Shown in pieces: positions 46,647 to 60,000 of a DNA stretch of 64,000 bases. The DNA is from Lactifluus volemus (Eukaryota; Basidiomycota; Agaricomycetes; Russulales; Russulaceae): assembly GCA_022376515.1 (NCBI GenBank), contig WTXI01000147.1, forward strand, positions 28,812 through 92,811, in the 5' to 3' direction. The stretch's first letter is position 1. Each line of letters opens with the position of its first letter. The notes under the pieces were generated by a model. It had not been told where the DNA came from. It worked only from the letters and a program-made list of their open reading frames with translations, and did no database searches. Made by a program: the position numbers and the translations under genes.

Positions 46647-47407
46647 CTAAGGAAGGCTAGCGTCGTCTAACGACCTTAGCGCAAACCCCGCGTACAACCG
46701 CACGTCCCACGCTTTCGCCTTTTTCTTTTCCTTTACTCCTACTCACCTCCCCCGATACTCCCTTTTCTATTATAATATTGTGTGCCCTGGATACCAAAGT
46801 ATTTTATCTCTGTGGTTCTCTACTATCGCTATTATTTCTCTATGGTCTTGATCATCTATTACTTACCTGGAGTATTGACATTTAAGTTTCTAAGCCTTGG
46901 GCTTTGCGGCCCTAGTCCCTTCGCCCCTCATAACCGTGACTGTCCCTTGTCCGGTCTACACATTCACAGAGGACACCTGCCGGGGAACCCTCGCAGACGG
47001 CGGCCGACTCGGAATTCTCCACGGGAGCCAACCCGACGAAAACGGATTAAATTTTAACATTAGTAGGTGCCGGTGCCAGTTTGCGGTGCCAGATCCTATC
47101 TCGTTTCCATATGGACTTAGTCGTATGTCCTCCCTTCCCCTGTGGGCCGAAGGGGGGGACGCGCGTCCCTCCAGAAGATGGCACCCCATGCGTGGGTCAG
47201 TTTTTATTTCGCATTGACATTATGTGGCTCGTGTAGCGCCACAGAATGAAGCGCTGGGAGAAAAGTAGTTCTGATATGGCTGTTGCTCGGGAATAACGGA
47301 AACGTTAGGAATAAGCGGCGATAAACATCTTGGTGACCAGGCATGTAGATTTTTTTACTCTGCACACGAAGCCGTGAATCAACCACAAACGCGTTTGGTG
47401 GCTGCCA
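46647..47407. other. Convergent intergenic region
   Basis: Lies between the 3' ends of the F-box gene and TAH18. T/C-rich to 46870, then mixed. No gene recognised; the plus frame at 46897-47217 has no motif. Confidence 0.5.
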
Positions 47408-49598
47408 TTAGCTCCAGCACTCCTCATATAGCCTCTCCTCCTTCTCCATAAGTGCAACATAATCCCGCGCATCTTTCTCCCCCATCCCACCCTCTTCCTG
47501 TGCGATGTGAACCAACGCAGCCCGCACGCCCGCGGGCATTTTATTCGATGACCTATCGACAGTCAATGCATCTAAAGCATCCGGACCCGAGAACTGAGGC
47601 GCACCCAGAGATGTACACCCATGCGCCCTTGTCGTGGACGAGCTTCCAAACGGGCTTCGCATCTATCCTTATCAGATCTTGCACGTAAACGCGCGCCGTG
47701 CCCTCCGGCCCATCTCGCGAGGCCGTGACACGATATGTGAGCTTCCCGGAATCCGCAAGCGTAGTCCATTCATGAGAGTAATGCGCGTCCTTTCCCGAGG
47801 CGCGATGCCCGAAATACAGCGTATTATCCCTCGCACCCACATGCACGCGGGCTTGTAGCACAGCCCGGGCAGGTGCCACGCCCGTTCCTGGTCCGACACA
47901 AATAACTGGTGTGTTCGGATCAGGTGGAAGGGCGAGTAGACCCTTCGCGATGCCGATCCTAAGCTCTGCACCTAGATACAACACAGCCAGGCCATTGAGC
48001 ATCGCTTATGCAAGGAAACGAAGGGAAAAAAAAAGTCGACGTGCCAATGGGAAGCGATGCGAGGAATGACGTGCAAACGCCACGCCGTCGGGCCTTTAGT
48101 TGGGTCTTGTAATCGACAATTGCAACGCACAGGTGCACTTCGCGTGGATGCATCAGCGCTGCGCTCGCAATCGAGAACTCGCGTGGGCGTAGAGGGGGAA
48201 AGAGGTCAAAGATATAATCGCGCGGGATGCACACCGAGCGAAACTCGGACAAGACTTCGCTGATCGTGCGGCGCACCCGGGTCGTGTAGTCGTACAAGTC
48301 TTCCTGATGTACACGTCAGCAAATGACCGTCTACAAAAGACGGGGCTTTTTGATTTACTGCGCCCTCGGGTGATGAAAACTCCTCGAGTTTCTCGCGCTC
48401 CCGCTCATCTGTCGCAAAGTGTTTAAGAAGTTGGAAGAAAGACCGCTTTGGAACAGCGTTGATGTCTAGGTGACGGGAAAAGAGGACTCGGAGGGTGGAC
48501 ACTTGGGGAAGATGGTCGGGAAGGCTTTGGTCTAGGTGGTCGATAAGTAGAGGTCACGCACGTAGAAGGGTAAGCAAACCGTCAAAGACATGTTTCATTC
48601 GTACGGGGTCGTCAGCGGAATTAGACCAACCCAGTGTTGTAAGGAAAAAATCGACGTCTATGGGAGACGCCTCGGGATGGACGACGGCAACATCTCCTGG
48701 GTCGTAGCTATACCAGTTTGATCACTGGCATCCCGATCGAAAAGCACAAAATAAGGCGTACGCAATATCATCCTGACATCGAAATTGGAAATGCCGAACA
48801 TCCTGGTACCAGTCGCTTGCACTGATACGATTATTTCCAATGAGTTTGAATGTGTGGTATCTATCATCGCAAAGTAGTGGATCAGATGCATCCTGAAGTT
48901 CTTCTGATGTAGCCGAGAGGAAAACTACGCGAGGCGTCGGTAGCTCCTCGGCTGGCAAAAGTGAAAGATGCAGGGGCAGTGGAAGCAGTCTCAGCAGGGC
49001 ATGCGTTAGGCTAGATACCCAAGGTTCGAATGCACCATCGGTTCTGAACGGTATTTAGAAGGCAAAATTTGGGTTTTGACAGAGAACGTACCCAAGCGTG
49101 TGTTGTGTATCGCCTTCGGCCGATGGGCAAATGGCCTTTGCACCAAGACTTTGAAGCCGTCTGCTTAGTTTCTTTGCCGGCCAGCAGAACTTTTCATAGG
49201 AAGAGTCCCCAAGGCCAAAGACCGCATAATGAAGATCTTGAAAGAAGTCGGAGGGTAGGTCGGAGCGCAAGAGGCTCTTCCACAACGGCGTCATCGTTCG
49301 TGGCTCTTTCCCAGTACCGGAGGTAGACACGACATATATCAAAATACGTTCCGAGACGATTTCGGACTGGAAAAAAAAAAAATCAACGATGTTACAATGA
49401 AGCGTCAAAGTGGATTCATACAAGAGGATATTTATCGACATCGAAGACATGACAGTTGAAATGTGCCCTCCGACAATGATGAGCGATTCTTCCCGCGTAG
49501 TCTTGTGCGTTGCCCGTCTCCGTAGCATATATGATAGTGAGCGTGCGTGACAAGTCGTCTGTGGCATATGGAGGGGTTTTGGGGGAGCCTGAAGCCAT
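47408..49598 (-). CDS. TAH18: Diflavin NADPH reductase of cytosolic Fe-S assembly
   Basis: TAH18 (human NDOR1) passes electrons from NADPH through FAD and FMN to the Fe-S protein DRE2 in cytosolic Fe-S cluster assembly. The start at 49598 is followed by LTIIYATETGNAQDYAGRIA (flavodoxin FMN loop), IYVVSTSGTGKEPRTM, YAVFGLGDSSYEKFCWPAKK and GDTQHTLG. Middle exons give YDPGDVAVVHPEASPIDVDF and the connecting domain. The FAD-binding part has RPREFSIASAAL (RxxS motif), the NADPH part GPGTGVAPARAVLQA, LYFGHRASGKDAHYSHEW, GAWVYISG joined to SSNKMPAGVRAALVH, and the terminal ECWS places an aromatic residue at the FAD ring as in the family. About nine short introns. No lesion seen. Confidence 0.9.
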
Positions 49599-50392
49599 GA
49601 ACTAATAATCTTCGAGTTATCAGATAACACGTTGATCTACAAAAACTTTTTTTCTTTCCCATGCCTGCTTGCGAAACCAAACCTCCTGCACAACGATCCT
49701 CCTTTACCTTTCCGTCCTTACATGTACCTGGCCCCTGCCAGCTGGGCACCCGTGCCTCTTCCATCGCCATTCCTGAATCCGAACCCGCGCTGCTTGATCC
49801 AGCAGGCTCCTACCCGCCGCATTGTACGTTGTGCAGAAAATCGCTCTTTAGATGGAGAACTTGCACTCAGGCTCCTCCACACTCGAGCAGGATACGTCAT
49901 ATCTTCTGTCGTTTTAGAGCGAGTTTGGGTTCTTGAAGAGATATGCACATGCGGATCTGAAGCGTGAGACGTCGATGCGAGATTCTGGAAATGGATGACT
50001 CGCTGGCATGTGCGTGATGGCGGCGGGATCGAGTCGTATCAACTACTAATATAGTGCGTGACTCAGGCAGGACAGAGTCGTGCAGATATAGTGCTGGCGC
50101 TGAGCAGTCAGATTCCGGGTCAAGAATCAGACTAATAGCAATCGTGTTTGATTAGACGAAGCCTCGGTCGCTTATGCCCTGAATATCCATCCCCCTGAAT
50201 CACTGGGGGCATCGATCATATTAGGCGATCATAAGCCTTAATTTACATTATGCACAGTTAGATCGCACAGTCCATGGCGTTCAGAATACCCCGCACAAAT
50301 CCATTTGGTTTTACGAACAATTGATAGTACACCCAAGGGAATATTTTGGACGCCACAGCCAGAACCAATATCTGAGCACAATTTTCATCGGC
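49599..50392. other. Upstream region of TAH18
   Basis: About 800 bases without a recognised gene. The frames at 49632-49967 on both strands overlap each other and carry no motif. Presumed to contain the TAH18 promoter and the 3' flank of the DUF6534 gene. Confidence 0.5.
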
Positions 50393-52103
50393 TCAACAAC
50401 CCGATTCCTCCCCCGGCTTACATGGGATCTCATCCACAGCCTGAGCAACAAGTTCACGTTCAAAGATGTCATCCCTGCCCGTGTTCATGACAGTTCGTTT
50501 TGACACATCTTGGGTACGAGTATTCGAGTCAGCCAGGTTCACGGAAGGAATAACATCTTGCTCTTGAGGTGCCCCCAACGTTCCCTTTCCTCTACTGGTT
50601 TGCGAAAGTGACTGTAGATACATGCCCTGGTTAGCATGACATGCAGTTTCAGGCAAGTAAAACGCTGCACCTCCAAAGGTATTTCTATTTCAACCCCGTT
50701 TTCCGTTCTTCCGGCAATTCTCCGCAGTCGACGGCGTGCTAAGAGGCCATCAAAAATCATCTAACGATGAAAGCCGTTCCAGTGGCACTCTTTCGGAGAG
50801 ATAACTGCCACGCACATGAGTATATATCAACCCTGACGTCATGTCAATGAAGGCATAGACCGTGATATTTGGCAGCAAAAAGTATGTCGACAATCCTGCG
50901 ACGGACCAGATCACTGCAAAGAGTCCAATCTGAATGACGCTGCGAACGAGATGGCGCACAACCCGGTCTGATCCATGGATACCACTACGGGAAGACAGAA
51001 GCACTCGTGAAAGGAAGTCTATGGGGTAGAGTGATCAGTCTCATTGTGAACAGACAGTAAAATGACGTACACATGATGAGGAACTCGGCAATGGCCTGTA
51101 ACCCGTGCCATGAGACAGCCGCAACACGCTGCAAAGTTTTTAAGGCTTGATCACTTAAAACATGTATTAGTAAGTGTTCAAGTGTTCGGTATAATAGCAC
51201 CCTTACGGCCCCAAAGCCCAACCTATTGTGCTGGCTGGAACGCCAACGAGAAAGGCCGTGATGGAGAATCCAAGGACCAGACGAGCCTTTAAGCGGCTGC
51301 CTGTTAGATTGTAGATCCTAAAATTTTGAATGTCAGTCAAATAGGAATGCACCCGCGATCAGAGGAGAGTTGACCGGAAGGCTACGAATGTATTAGCCAT
51401 TACGATGAGGAGACATTGACACGCAGAGTTAACTACTGATCCCCATGTCGACCCTTTAAACAATATCAGAAGTAAATTACATAGGAATTTGACGTGGAAC
51501 AGACCCAGGGTGACATAACCTTTAGCATAGAGGCCAATACTACAGACAGCATTGATGGATATAATTTTAGCAACCAACTGGGAACATACAAGATGTTCCA
51601 AGTCGCAAACCAAAGTCTGGTTTCCGCATGGATCAATCTAATCAGTTCAATCCGTGGGAATGGGGATGAAAGCATACATGGGGATTTGGAAGAGAACGAT
51701 GAAACACTGTGCCACAACCAAAGCTCTATGAAAATGAACTTTTGGTAGAATGTGCGGTATCATTGGCGCCCACCTTACATATATCGGGTCCTTATAACCT
51801 GAAAACAATTTCACATTGACGATATCTAGGACCGATAATGGGACCCACCACCAGTCCAATACAAGTATTGTTGTTTGGTGACAATCCCGGTGAAAAACGC
51901 ATTCACTGCGTGATATGATTCAAGAATGGTTCATCCGGGTTCATTTCACAGTATTCTAAACACGTACCAATGACTCCGAATAAAAACACGCCTGCACAAT
52001 AGCTGGGTGTTATCGAAGTGCGGTTAAGGAAAGCCTGACGCGAAGATAACTTGCCTTGGTTTTCTGCAACAGACTCAGTGCGGATAGACATTCCATGTGC
52101 CAT
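50393..52103 (-). CDS. DUF6534-type multi-pass membrane protein
   Basis: The C-terminal half is clear: GFSITAFLVGVPASTIGWAL, LQRVAAVSWHGLQAIAEFLI, then GSDRVVRHLVRSVIQIGLFA, VIWSVAGLSTYFLLPNITVY and AFIDMTSGLIYTH, joined by an intron (GTGCGTGG...TCGTTAG) to MIFDGLLARRRLRRIAG. This is the DUF6534 pattern (TDR-x-L, TG/IGL, then a Y-x-N/H-x-LL-x-LN-x-R-like end). It continues through EIEIPLE and SLSQTSRGKGTLG to the stop at 50393. The N-terminal part from MAHGMSIRTESVAENQGKL at 52103, with SYCAGVFLFGVIG and GYKDPIYVR, also fits, but exon joins between 51400 and 51950 are uncertain. Membrane protein of unknown function, common in agaricomycetes. Confidence 0.6.
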
Positions 52104-53992
52104 GGAAGGGAAAAAGTGGCCTATAAAATTGAAGGGGTTTTACGAGACTATTGTATCCATGTATCGGACAGACCAACCATATCGAGCGCAAAAAGCTAAA
52201 AGACGCTGGGGCGGAGCGACTACAAAGCTGGACTAGTTACTCGAGATTGATTTACGAGATTTAGAAAATTGTGCAAAAGCTGGACCTGATCTCCGCCCCT
52301 ATCCAGCTGTCTCTCTCCAACTTGAAGGTGGATGCGCACGTGTGAGTTTCGTAAACGGTGATTCAAGCTTAGACTTTGTCGAAGGTTGAGCCTGCTATAC
52401 CTGTCAGTGAGTCCACAAAACCACTGGCATCTCTTGCCTCGTGGACGTTCTCTCGTTTGTTCTGTACGTGTTCCTGATTATCTGAGGTTCGCTAGGACCG
52501 GGATGATGAACCGCGTTCGGATCGTAGTCTTTCAGATGATCATTGACCTAATACGGTAACAGTAATTAATTATTTACCTTGCAATGGTGTCGGAATTCGA
52601 GCAGCACCGTGATGGGGGCGTTAATTTCGACCGCCCGTTTTTTCCCGATAGTACAGTACTGTAATTAAGGTGGCTGTTTTAGAAAATGGATTTTGCCGAT
52701 CACTGTCGCGACCGTGAATCGGATGTTTTGACTATACCCTTTCCTTTTCAAGTTGCTGTCACACAACACTAGGTGGCCATTGTCTGTGAAGGCAGGTGAA
52801 GTATGTCATCATCCGTGTGGTGCTGTCCCCTGCAGTGCGACCGACAGCCACACCGAGGCATTCAGACTGCTGCAGTAGTTGTATAGTGGGGAGGGGTATC
52901 AGCAAAAGCCAAGGCAGACGCCCTCGGAGCCGCAGGCCGGGCCGGGTGAGGGCTAGGAGTTAGGACACGTGATCGCGAGCCGGGCCAAGGCGTCCCGGAC
53001 CGGCCCAGTGAGATGGCCTCCTCGTACTTAGCTTACATTTAAATGTTGTCTCACTTGTATAACATGGTGCTTGCCCTATGACCGTCTCTTCCGCAAGAAA
53101 GGTTCTGGCGACAGCGTCGCCGTTTCTTGTGATCCAATGTCACCCAAGATGCGACCATCCGAGATAAGCCTACTCTCTACGAGTGCATATCCGCCTACCC
53201 ACCAACTCCCATCCGATGCCAAAATTTTAAACACATCACTCTGCCAACTTGACGCCATGGTCGAGAATATCGAACGTCCTACACGACGACCCTCTTCTCC
53301 GCGCTTACATCTGCCGGACTCGTGCTAACACAGGCTTCTCTTGACGTGACGGACATTTCGTATTTTCTGTCACTTTGATGCCCCAACCCATGCTCAGAGT
53401 TTTTAATTGGGAACTTATAGGGATACACACGTTCAATACACTCCGAGTTCATTTTCTAGTATGAATGTTGCATGTCCACGTCTCATGATTTGGCGAAGAT
53501 GAGGTGCGAGAACTCGATGCGAAACGGGAGATGACGTTAGAATTTAAAAATGTAAAGGCATCTGATGTCTGCTAGTGTATTTTGAATCGCATTCAGGGAA
53601 AAAGTGTCGGGAATGAAGTGAATACAGTAAAGAGAGTAAGTTAGCCAAACTCACGCCACACTGGCACTTGCACTCAACGGATCGGTGCGTCTTATGGTTT
53701 GAACTTGTTGACATTCCACTAAACCCCTGCCTTGCACTCCTTTACTGTACAGACCATAACAAGTCCGGATCTCATTCAAGTCGAAAAGGTGGTTAGTTAT
53801 TAATAAACTTGTATCATCCATTCAGAAGCTGCTCCCTGCCAAGAGCATGCCTCAAAAGTCCTTTCATCTGCGCTTTTGTTTTGCAACAGACTCCAAGCCA
53901 GTCGCGCATTTTATAATTGCTCGTCGCAAGCTAACATTGTCGTCCCGACATAGACGTACGAGAAACCATATCTCCGTTTGGCTGGCACTGGC
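52104..53992. other. Gene-free stretch, 1.9 kb
   Basis: No gene recognised. A plus frame at 53071-53328 (85 codons, Ser/Pro-rich) has no family features. Includes GC-rich GGGCCGGGTGAGGG near 52935. Presumably contains the promoters of the DUF6534 gene and LCL3. Confidence 0.5.
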
Positions 53993-55226
53993 ATGCGTGA
54001 TCTTACCAATGACGCCCAAGAAGATCAACCACCCCTGCAACTGGACTCCAAAACCTTCGTCACCCTCGCGTTTCTTCTCGGTTCTGCGACCACGCTCGGC
54101 GCATCCTCGATCTATCGCCGCTTCTTTAAACGCATCAAGAACGCGGAATGGGTCACTCCAACCATGCTAAAGCGCAAACGTTGGATCACGGGCGTCGTAA
54201 CCAAGTGCGTGCACTGGCGCGATGGGGCGGGGCTAGATTGTCTGTCCCCCTGGTGTGAACGAGTAACTGATCCGTTGCCTGCGCATTTTGTTATGTATTA
54301 TTAGCGTTGGAGATGCGGATAATTTCCGCCTTTATCACACGCCAGGTTTTGGTTGGCGCGGGCCCCTCAAGTTCAGGCACATACCTACCCATTTTCGAGG
54401 TACGCGTCGACTAGTACGCGGCTGCTCCCTTTGCCCTCCTGAACAAATATTCTGACGCATTCTCCAAAAAAAAAAAAAAACAACGCTGGCTCCACCACCC
54501 CCACCACTCATTCAACAACAAAAAAAATGCAGAGCTAAAAGGAAAGACGATTCATATTCGCGTGGCGGGTATGGACGCTCCTGAGGTGAGTTTTGAAGCT
54601 CCGGTTTCGTATCGCGCGCCCCAATCATAGTACTTTGTTGATTCATTGGCCCACTATTGAGCACAGTTATCGCATTTCGGTCGTCCGGCGCAGCCCTACT
54701 CTGCCCAAGCGCTCGAGTGGCTCAAAGAAAACGTCGAAGGCCGCTCCATCAAGTGCCAACTCCTCCGACGTGACCAGTACCAGCGCATCGTCGCACTGCC
54801 TCTCATCCCTCGTCGCCACTGGCGATGGTGGTGGTGGTGGTTGGCGCGGGTACATACCACGCGAAATCTTTCGCTCGAGATGGTCCGTGCCGGGTGGGGT
54901 GCCGTCTATGAGAAGACGGGGGCCGAGTACGGCCAGTGGAACAAGGAAGCATACCTGGCTGCACAGTCCGAGGCACAGTGCGTTTTTTTTTTTTTTGTTC
55001 TTGAGTCGTTGATTGGCCTCGGAGCAGGGTTGCGCGGAGAGGCATTTGGCAAGGTGGCACGAATATCGAGTTGCCTGCGGAATACAAGAAACGACATCGC
55101 ACTACCGCCGAGCAGACGAGAATTGGAGAAGAGGAGCTGGTGGAGGTTCCTGAATCCAAGCCAAGAGGGTTTCTCAGCAGATTATTCGGCCAAATCAAGA
55201 GGGGTGGTAGGGGCAACACCTCATAA
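53993..55226 (+). CDS. LCL3: Mitochondrial SNase-like endonuclease
   Basis: LCL3 is a mitochondrial membrane-anchored endonuclease with a staphylococcal-nuclease fold. The start [14 protein letters not shown] is followed by the membrane segment [20 protein letters not shown], then [20 protein letters not shown] (nuclease start), [27 protein letters not shown] (metal-site Asp), [40 protein letters not shown] (catalytic Arg), [20 protein letters not shown] (Glu/Arg region), then [20 protein letters not shown] and a basic tail ending at 55226. An in-frame run of five Trp (from TGG repeats at about 54826-54840) sits between ALPLIPR and the LSLEM exon part and is unusual. Poly-A occurs in an intron at 54466-54480. 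All motifs are present in order. Confidence 0.87.
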
Positions 55227-55370
55227 TCTACGCTCCTAGCGCGTAAACGCTCAGAATAGTATTTGATTTATGGTAGCAAAGTAGCAAAACAAGATATCCA
55301 ATACGTAGCGTAGAGTTAACAAAATGTACAGATAATCTAAGATTATAAGCCAAGTACTTGGCTGGTACCA

Positions 55371-58300
55371 TTAGACCTCCACGGCATTCTGTTCGGGTGC
55401 CGTGACTCTCTGCTGCGAAGGCAACATGCCGAAGAGCTAAAGCGGCACGTAATGAGCAAGTGGAATGGGCGATAGAACGAAAGAGGAACCCACAGCTTTG
55501 ATCTCCCTGACACTGAGTTTGTGTAGCTTGACTCCTGTACCTTCACCGAGCGCCGCATCGGCCAAGCCTGAAGGACGCGGCACAGATACAAAAAGGTCCA
55601 TGGGCCAACCAACCAAAAACAATAGAACGTACCCATTTTGACATCCTGCAACCGCAGCAATCGCTCCTCGATCGTATTCTCAACAACTAGGCGCTTCACA
55701 AATACGTCCTTTTCCTGCCCAAGACGATGAACGCGATCATACGCCTGCGACTCCGCAGCGTAGTTCCACGAAAGGTCCATACTATAAAGTTTTTTGAAAC
55801 ATGTTAGAAAAAATACCCTTCTCGCGCGCGGGCCTAAACGGCCAACGGAGGGTGGCAACTTACTTGACGACACGATTCGCGGTGGTCAGGTTCAGCCCGA
55901 CGCCACCGCACCTGGTACTGATGAGGATCACTTTGGGACTACCCGCCTTGCGGAACGCGATGAGTGTCGCGTCGCGCATCTCGCTCCTCATCTTCCCATC
56001 ATACCGCAAGTTCTGGATCCCGTACCTCGCCAACAGCGTCTCCAACAAGTCCAGCATCGACGTCCCTGTCCAATGCATTATGAGAAACACCATCGCTGAA
56101 AGAAAAAAAAGTGGCGGATAAACATTGGGAGTATACGATTGTCTTGTCACCAGCGCCCTCGGCGATGTGGAGCTGCTCGACCAATGCGAGCATCTTTGCG
56201 CTCGGCTCCATGTCGTCGTCGTCCCGGCGCCAGTTGGCGACCGTGCGTTGACTAGGTTTCTTAATCGCGCTGAAAGTAGCAGGTTGCTTGCCCTTCTGAC
56301 GTGACGGATGTTCAGGCTCTTTGCGCTTTTCAAGCTTCACTTCATCATCAGAGATATCAGAGGCGCTTGGTGTCAGAGAAAGTTTTTCCTGCAATGGGAA
56401 CAGTTAGCATTGATATATATGCTTACTCCGCGTAGCTCACATCTTCGGAAAATTTAGGTTTTACTATACGAGCTCATTTAGATTTTTACATTACAGTATG
56501 CGTCGGCGCACCTTCTTTCTTTGACCCGGCTAGGATTTCCGAAAAGTCCGGCAGCTCTTCGTCCGAACTCAATTCGGTTAGTTCTAACCGCGAGGCTGGC
56601 TGCGGCGGCGGAGATTTGGACTTTGATGGAAGCAGGGGCTTCTTTTCCTGTGCAGGACGGGAGCGCTGCTTCTCAGAGCGAGCAAAGACGCGAAGCTCAT
56701 CGGGTGAAGGCTCAAAGGCGCTAGAGAGAAAGACGGCATTTGGACTGATGTCATTCATCTTCTTACATACCGGACCTGTGTTCGATGTTAGCTGCACCGT
56801 CGCACTTGGAGTTCGTAGGAAGGAAACGGTATACAGGGGCGGAAGCCTTTGGCAGCTGCGTCCTCGAACGCTTGCTCTGCTTGAATATTCTGCCGTTCAT
56901 CGCCATATCCGAAGATTCCATCATGAACAATAGCTGATTGACTCATATCTTCCAAGCAGTCTGTCGCATGCTCGATGAGGAAAGTAGATCTCACATGAGT
57001 CGAGCGTCCACGCTCACCTGCACAGACTTCGTGTCCACATTTAAGAATTCGGCCATTGTTTTCGTACACTGTCGGAAATGAGCATGAGAAGGGCAAACGA
57101 GAAACTTGCGCACTCTCGCGGCATACAGGACACATGGTGTCCTCTTCGTCTCCACCACTTGTGAAATCAAGTTCGACTGCTCGCGCGCGAACTAATGCCC
57201 TATCACACGCGTGGTCATTACATTGACGGGTTCATAAGCGTTGAGATGCCTACTTCTTCTTTAATCGGACAACCCACTCTGAACCCATTATTCTCCTCGC
57301 ACGTGCAAGGTCCTTGTCTGCCTCGCCTCTTACGAGCAATGTTGGGTCGTCGTACTCGTCTGCTTGACACTTCCGACGAGAGAATGGATGAATCCCGGCG
57401 AACGGATTCGAGTATAACAGCACACTTACAAGAATGAGATTGGGGTGACAGCATAGCTGGCGCAGACGCAAAATCATCACCAGGACGGCAGAATGGCTAT
57501 ACCCTTGGTAAATTGATGAGACTAGGGAGAAAATAATCAATATACGCACTTTTGAACAATCGTTCCGTCGCGGATGAACTTGTTAACACGAATTTTTGCT
57601 TGCTTCTCAAAGTCATCATATATCTATCCGAGCAGATCAGCTTACAATTTTGTACTCCCATGATAGCAGGTGCACCTCGCGTTCCTCAGGAGAGAATTGC
57701 AACATCTCCAGCTCGACAGTTTTTGGTGGAAGTGTAAGCAGTGGCTTGCCATCAAGCTTTGAATCCTTAGTCCGTCGCAGCAAAATGGGTTTCAGAATAC
57801 TCTGAGCACGTGTACCAGCCAGTGGCGGGTCGTGAACCTGCACCTTGGTCTGTACACATTCATACAGATTATTAGCTTCACTCAAGGCTAGACGTTGAGG
57901 GAGCAACGTACGATGTATTCGTGGAACGACTCCCAATCGTTCCACGGACGAAAGCGTCCAAAACGAATCAGTCCGTAAAGATCGGCTCTATCCTCGGTTA
58001 CTTGATCAGCCTTTCAGACACAGGGGAGAAATATCCTTTACAAGGTGTTTGTGACGGGTGTGCCGGTCAACATCCAGCGATACTTGGAACGGACTTGAGC
58101 AACGACTTTGCTGGCCCGAGTGGCTCTACCGCACGAAATTAAGTTCAGTCGTACGAAACGAAGATAAACGAAACTAGACGGACCGATTCCGGATGAATTG
58201 TGCCTCGTCAAGCACAACGCGATACCATTTCATACGCGCCAACAGGCCGCTACGGGACCATGATTCAATCGAGCTCCAAACGTATGAATAAATGATTAGA

Positions 58301-59696
58301 TCTACCCATGCTCTGCCAGCCATTCTGCTTCTTGGTCGGGATCAACATTAGGATCCTTGATAGTGAAGTCAAGAGCAAGGGTTTGATACGTTGTGATGAT
58401 GATCTGCCAATTCATTGGGTTAATGTTAGTGATAAAGAGCGACAGGGGAAGGCCCTTACATCGTGTTCTCGCATTGCAGACAAGTTCTTCAGCTTCGTCT
58501 TACCGTGATGAATCCGCACAGTGAAGATGCTATTTGTTTTTGATTCCAATTCCTCTTTCCACTACAAAGCCACGCAAGTAAGCAAAGTGCTGTCGTCATA
58601 TATTATGAACATACCTGATACAACAGCGCAGCTGGGACAACAACGAGAGTCGTCCGGTAAGCTTCATCTAGCCCAGGCATATTCATAGCCATGGTGGCCA
58701 TCATCTGCACTGTTTTACCTAGACGGTACCGTCAGGAGATGAACGTGTCCCGCGCACGGTGCAGAAACAGACCGAGACCCATTTCATCGCTTCGGATAAA
58801 GATTAGGGGCTAGCTGGACACAAAGCGGGAAGGTACGAACGCCATAATCCCGCCTTTGTACTTGGTATCTTTCTCTTGCGACAACATCCTGGAACGGTGG
58901 TCTAGCTCTCTCCCTCTTTGTGCAACATGAATCTTACCAGCTGACGCCAATAATCTGATGTGGGATGAGGCGAACCTCCATACCCGGAAGAATATCCTTC
59001 GCGCTGATGGAGGGCGTGGCGTCAAAAAGAATAAAATATCGAGCAGAGTTGGACGTACTCCTTTAGACCCAGATACTTCATCCCGTCCTTGACTAGCATA
59101 TCCTGACCGACATTATCAATAGACTTGGAGACAAACTCGGCCAACCTGGGAACGACATGAGTAGGATAGACGGTCAATTGACATGGCGCACGTGCCGTTT
59201 CTCTTGGTCATCCCCACCAAAATCCAGCCTGGTTAGGGGTGCTTCGATATCAAAGCTGCTGATATGAAACTCGGCCTCCAATGGATGGTCCGAGGAAGTG
59301 GACCTGAGCGCGGAGGTGATGATAGATTGTGTTTCGCGAGCAGACCGTTCCTTGGCTGTGAGCATTGGTACCGTGACGGCGGCATCTAGCAATTAATACT
59401 GTTGAGTCGATTAGGTATTCCAATGTAAAACTGAGATGCTCACCCGGAGACGGGGTGTTTGCCAGGAGGCCCGTCGGCAACCTATTGAGCTCGGTGCGGG
59501 GTAACCGGGAGGGCAGGCGCTTGTTCACCGGACCAGCGACTGCGGCGGAGTAATCCGCGGCTCGCTTGCGCTTCTGACCCACATGCTGGGAGAAGATGTG
59601 CGTGGGGAGAGGTAGTCCTGTTGAAGGAGAAGGGTCATCCTCCGTGAGATCAAGAGCGGCAAGGATGCGAGACTTTGAAGAACCCGGGTCGGCCAT
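55371..59696 (-). CDS. SNF2-family ATPase with inserted RING finger (ULS1/RAD16-like)
   Basis: Starts MADPGSSKSRILAALDLTED at 59696. Helicase motifs: WMLSQEKDTKYKGGIMAD with EMGLG joined over an intron to KTVQMMATM (Walker A), TTLVVVPAALLYQWKEEL, VVLDEAQFIRN (DEAQ box), YRWMLTGTPVTNT, GRFRPWNDWESFHEYI, ILKPILLRRTKDSKLDGKPL. The RING follows: MCPVCRE..., ILKCGHEVC, ending FRPC joined to PVCKKMND. The second helicase half reads DKTIVYSQ, YDGKMRSEMRDATLIAFRKA, LISTRCGGVGLNLTTANRVV, QAYDRVHRLGQEKDVFVKRL, ending NAVEV at 55371. A RING between the two ATPase halves is typical of the RAD5/RAD16/ULS1 branch. No HIRAN domain was seen, which favours ULS1 or RAD16 over RAD5. Likely nuclear, linking chromatin remodelling to ubiquitin or SUMO. 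Intron-rich; no lesion noticed. Confidence 0.85.
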
Positions 59697-60000
59697 TAAC
59701 GGTGAAAGCGTTGTAGAGGGAAGGGTTTATGAGTCCTTTCCATCCCAGACACGGCGCCAAGTCGCGGTACAACGTCACATTACCGCGCGTCTGTGGCATG
59801 ACATTCCCACGCCACTCGGATCATACCTAAGTCTTCTCTTTCATCACAACTTTTACATGAAATTTGTACAGTACAGTACTTGTTTAGTTGCAAAGCTTTC
59901 AATTGAACGATCCAGGCACATCAAGTTAACATCGCCGAACATCACAACATCTCAAGGTAATTAATCGGCAGCCGCTGCCAAGTATCCCTGGGATAATATT

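Noticed and set aside
53071..53328. Small Ser/Pro-rich plus-strand frame
   Set aside because: No conserved feature, no clear start context and no splice-linked continuation.
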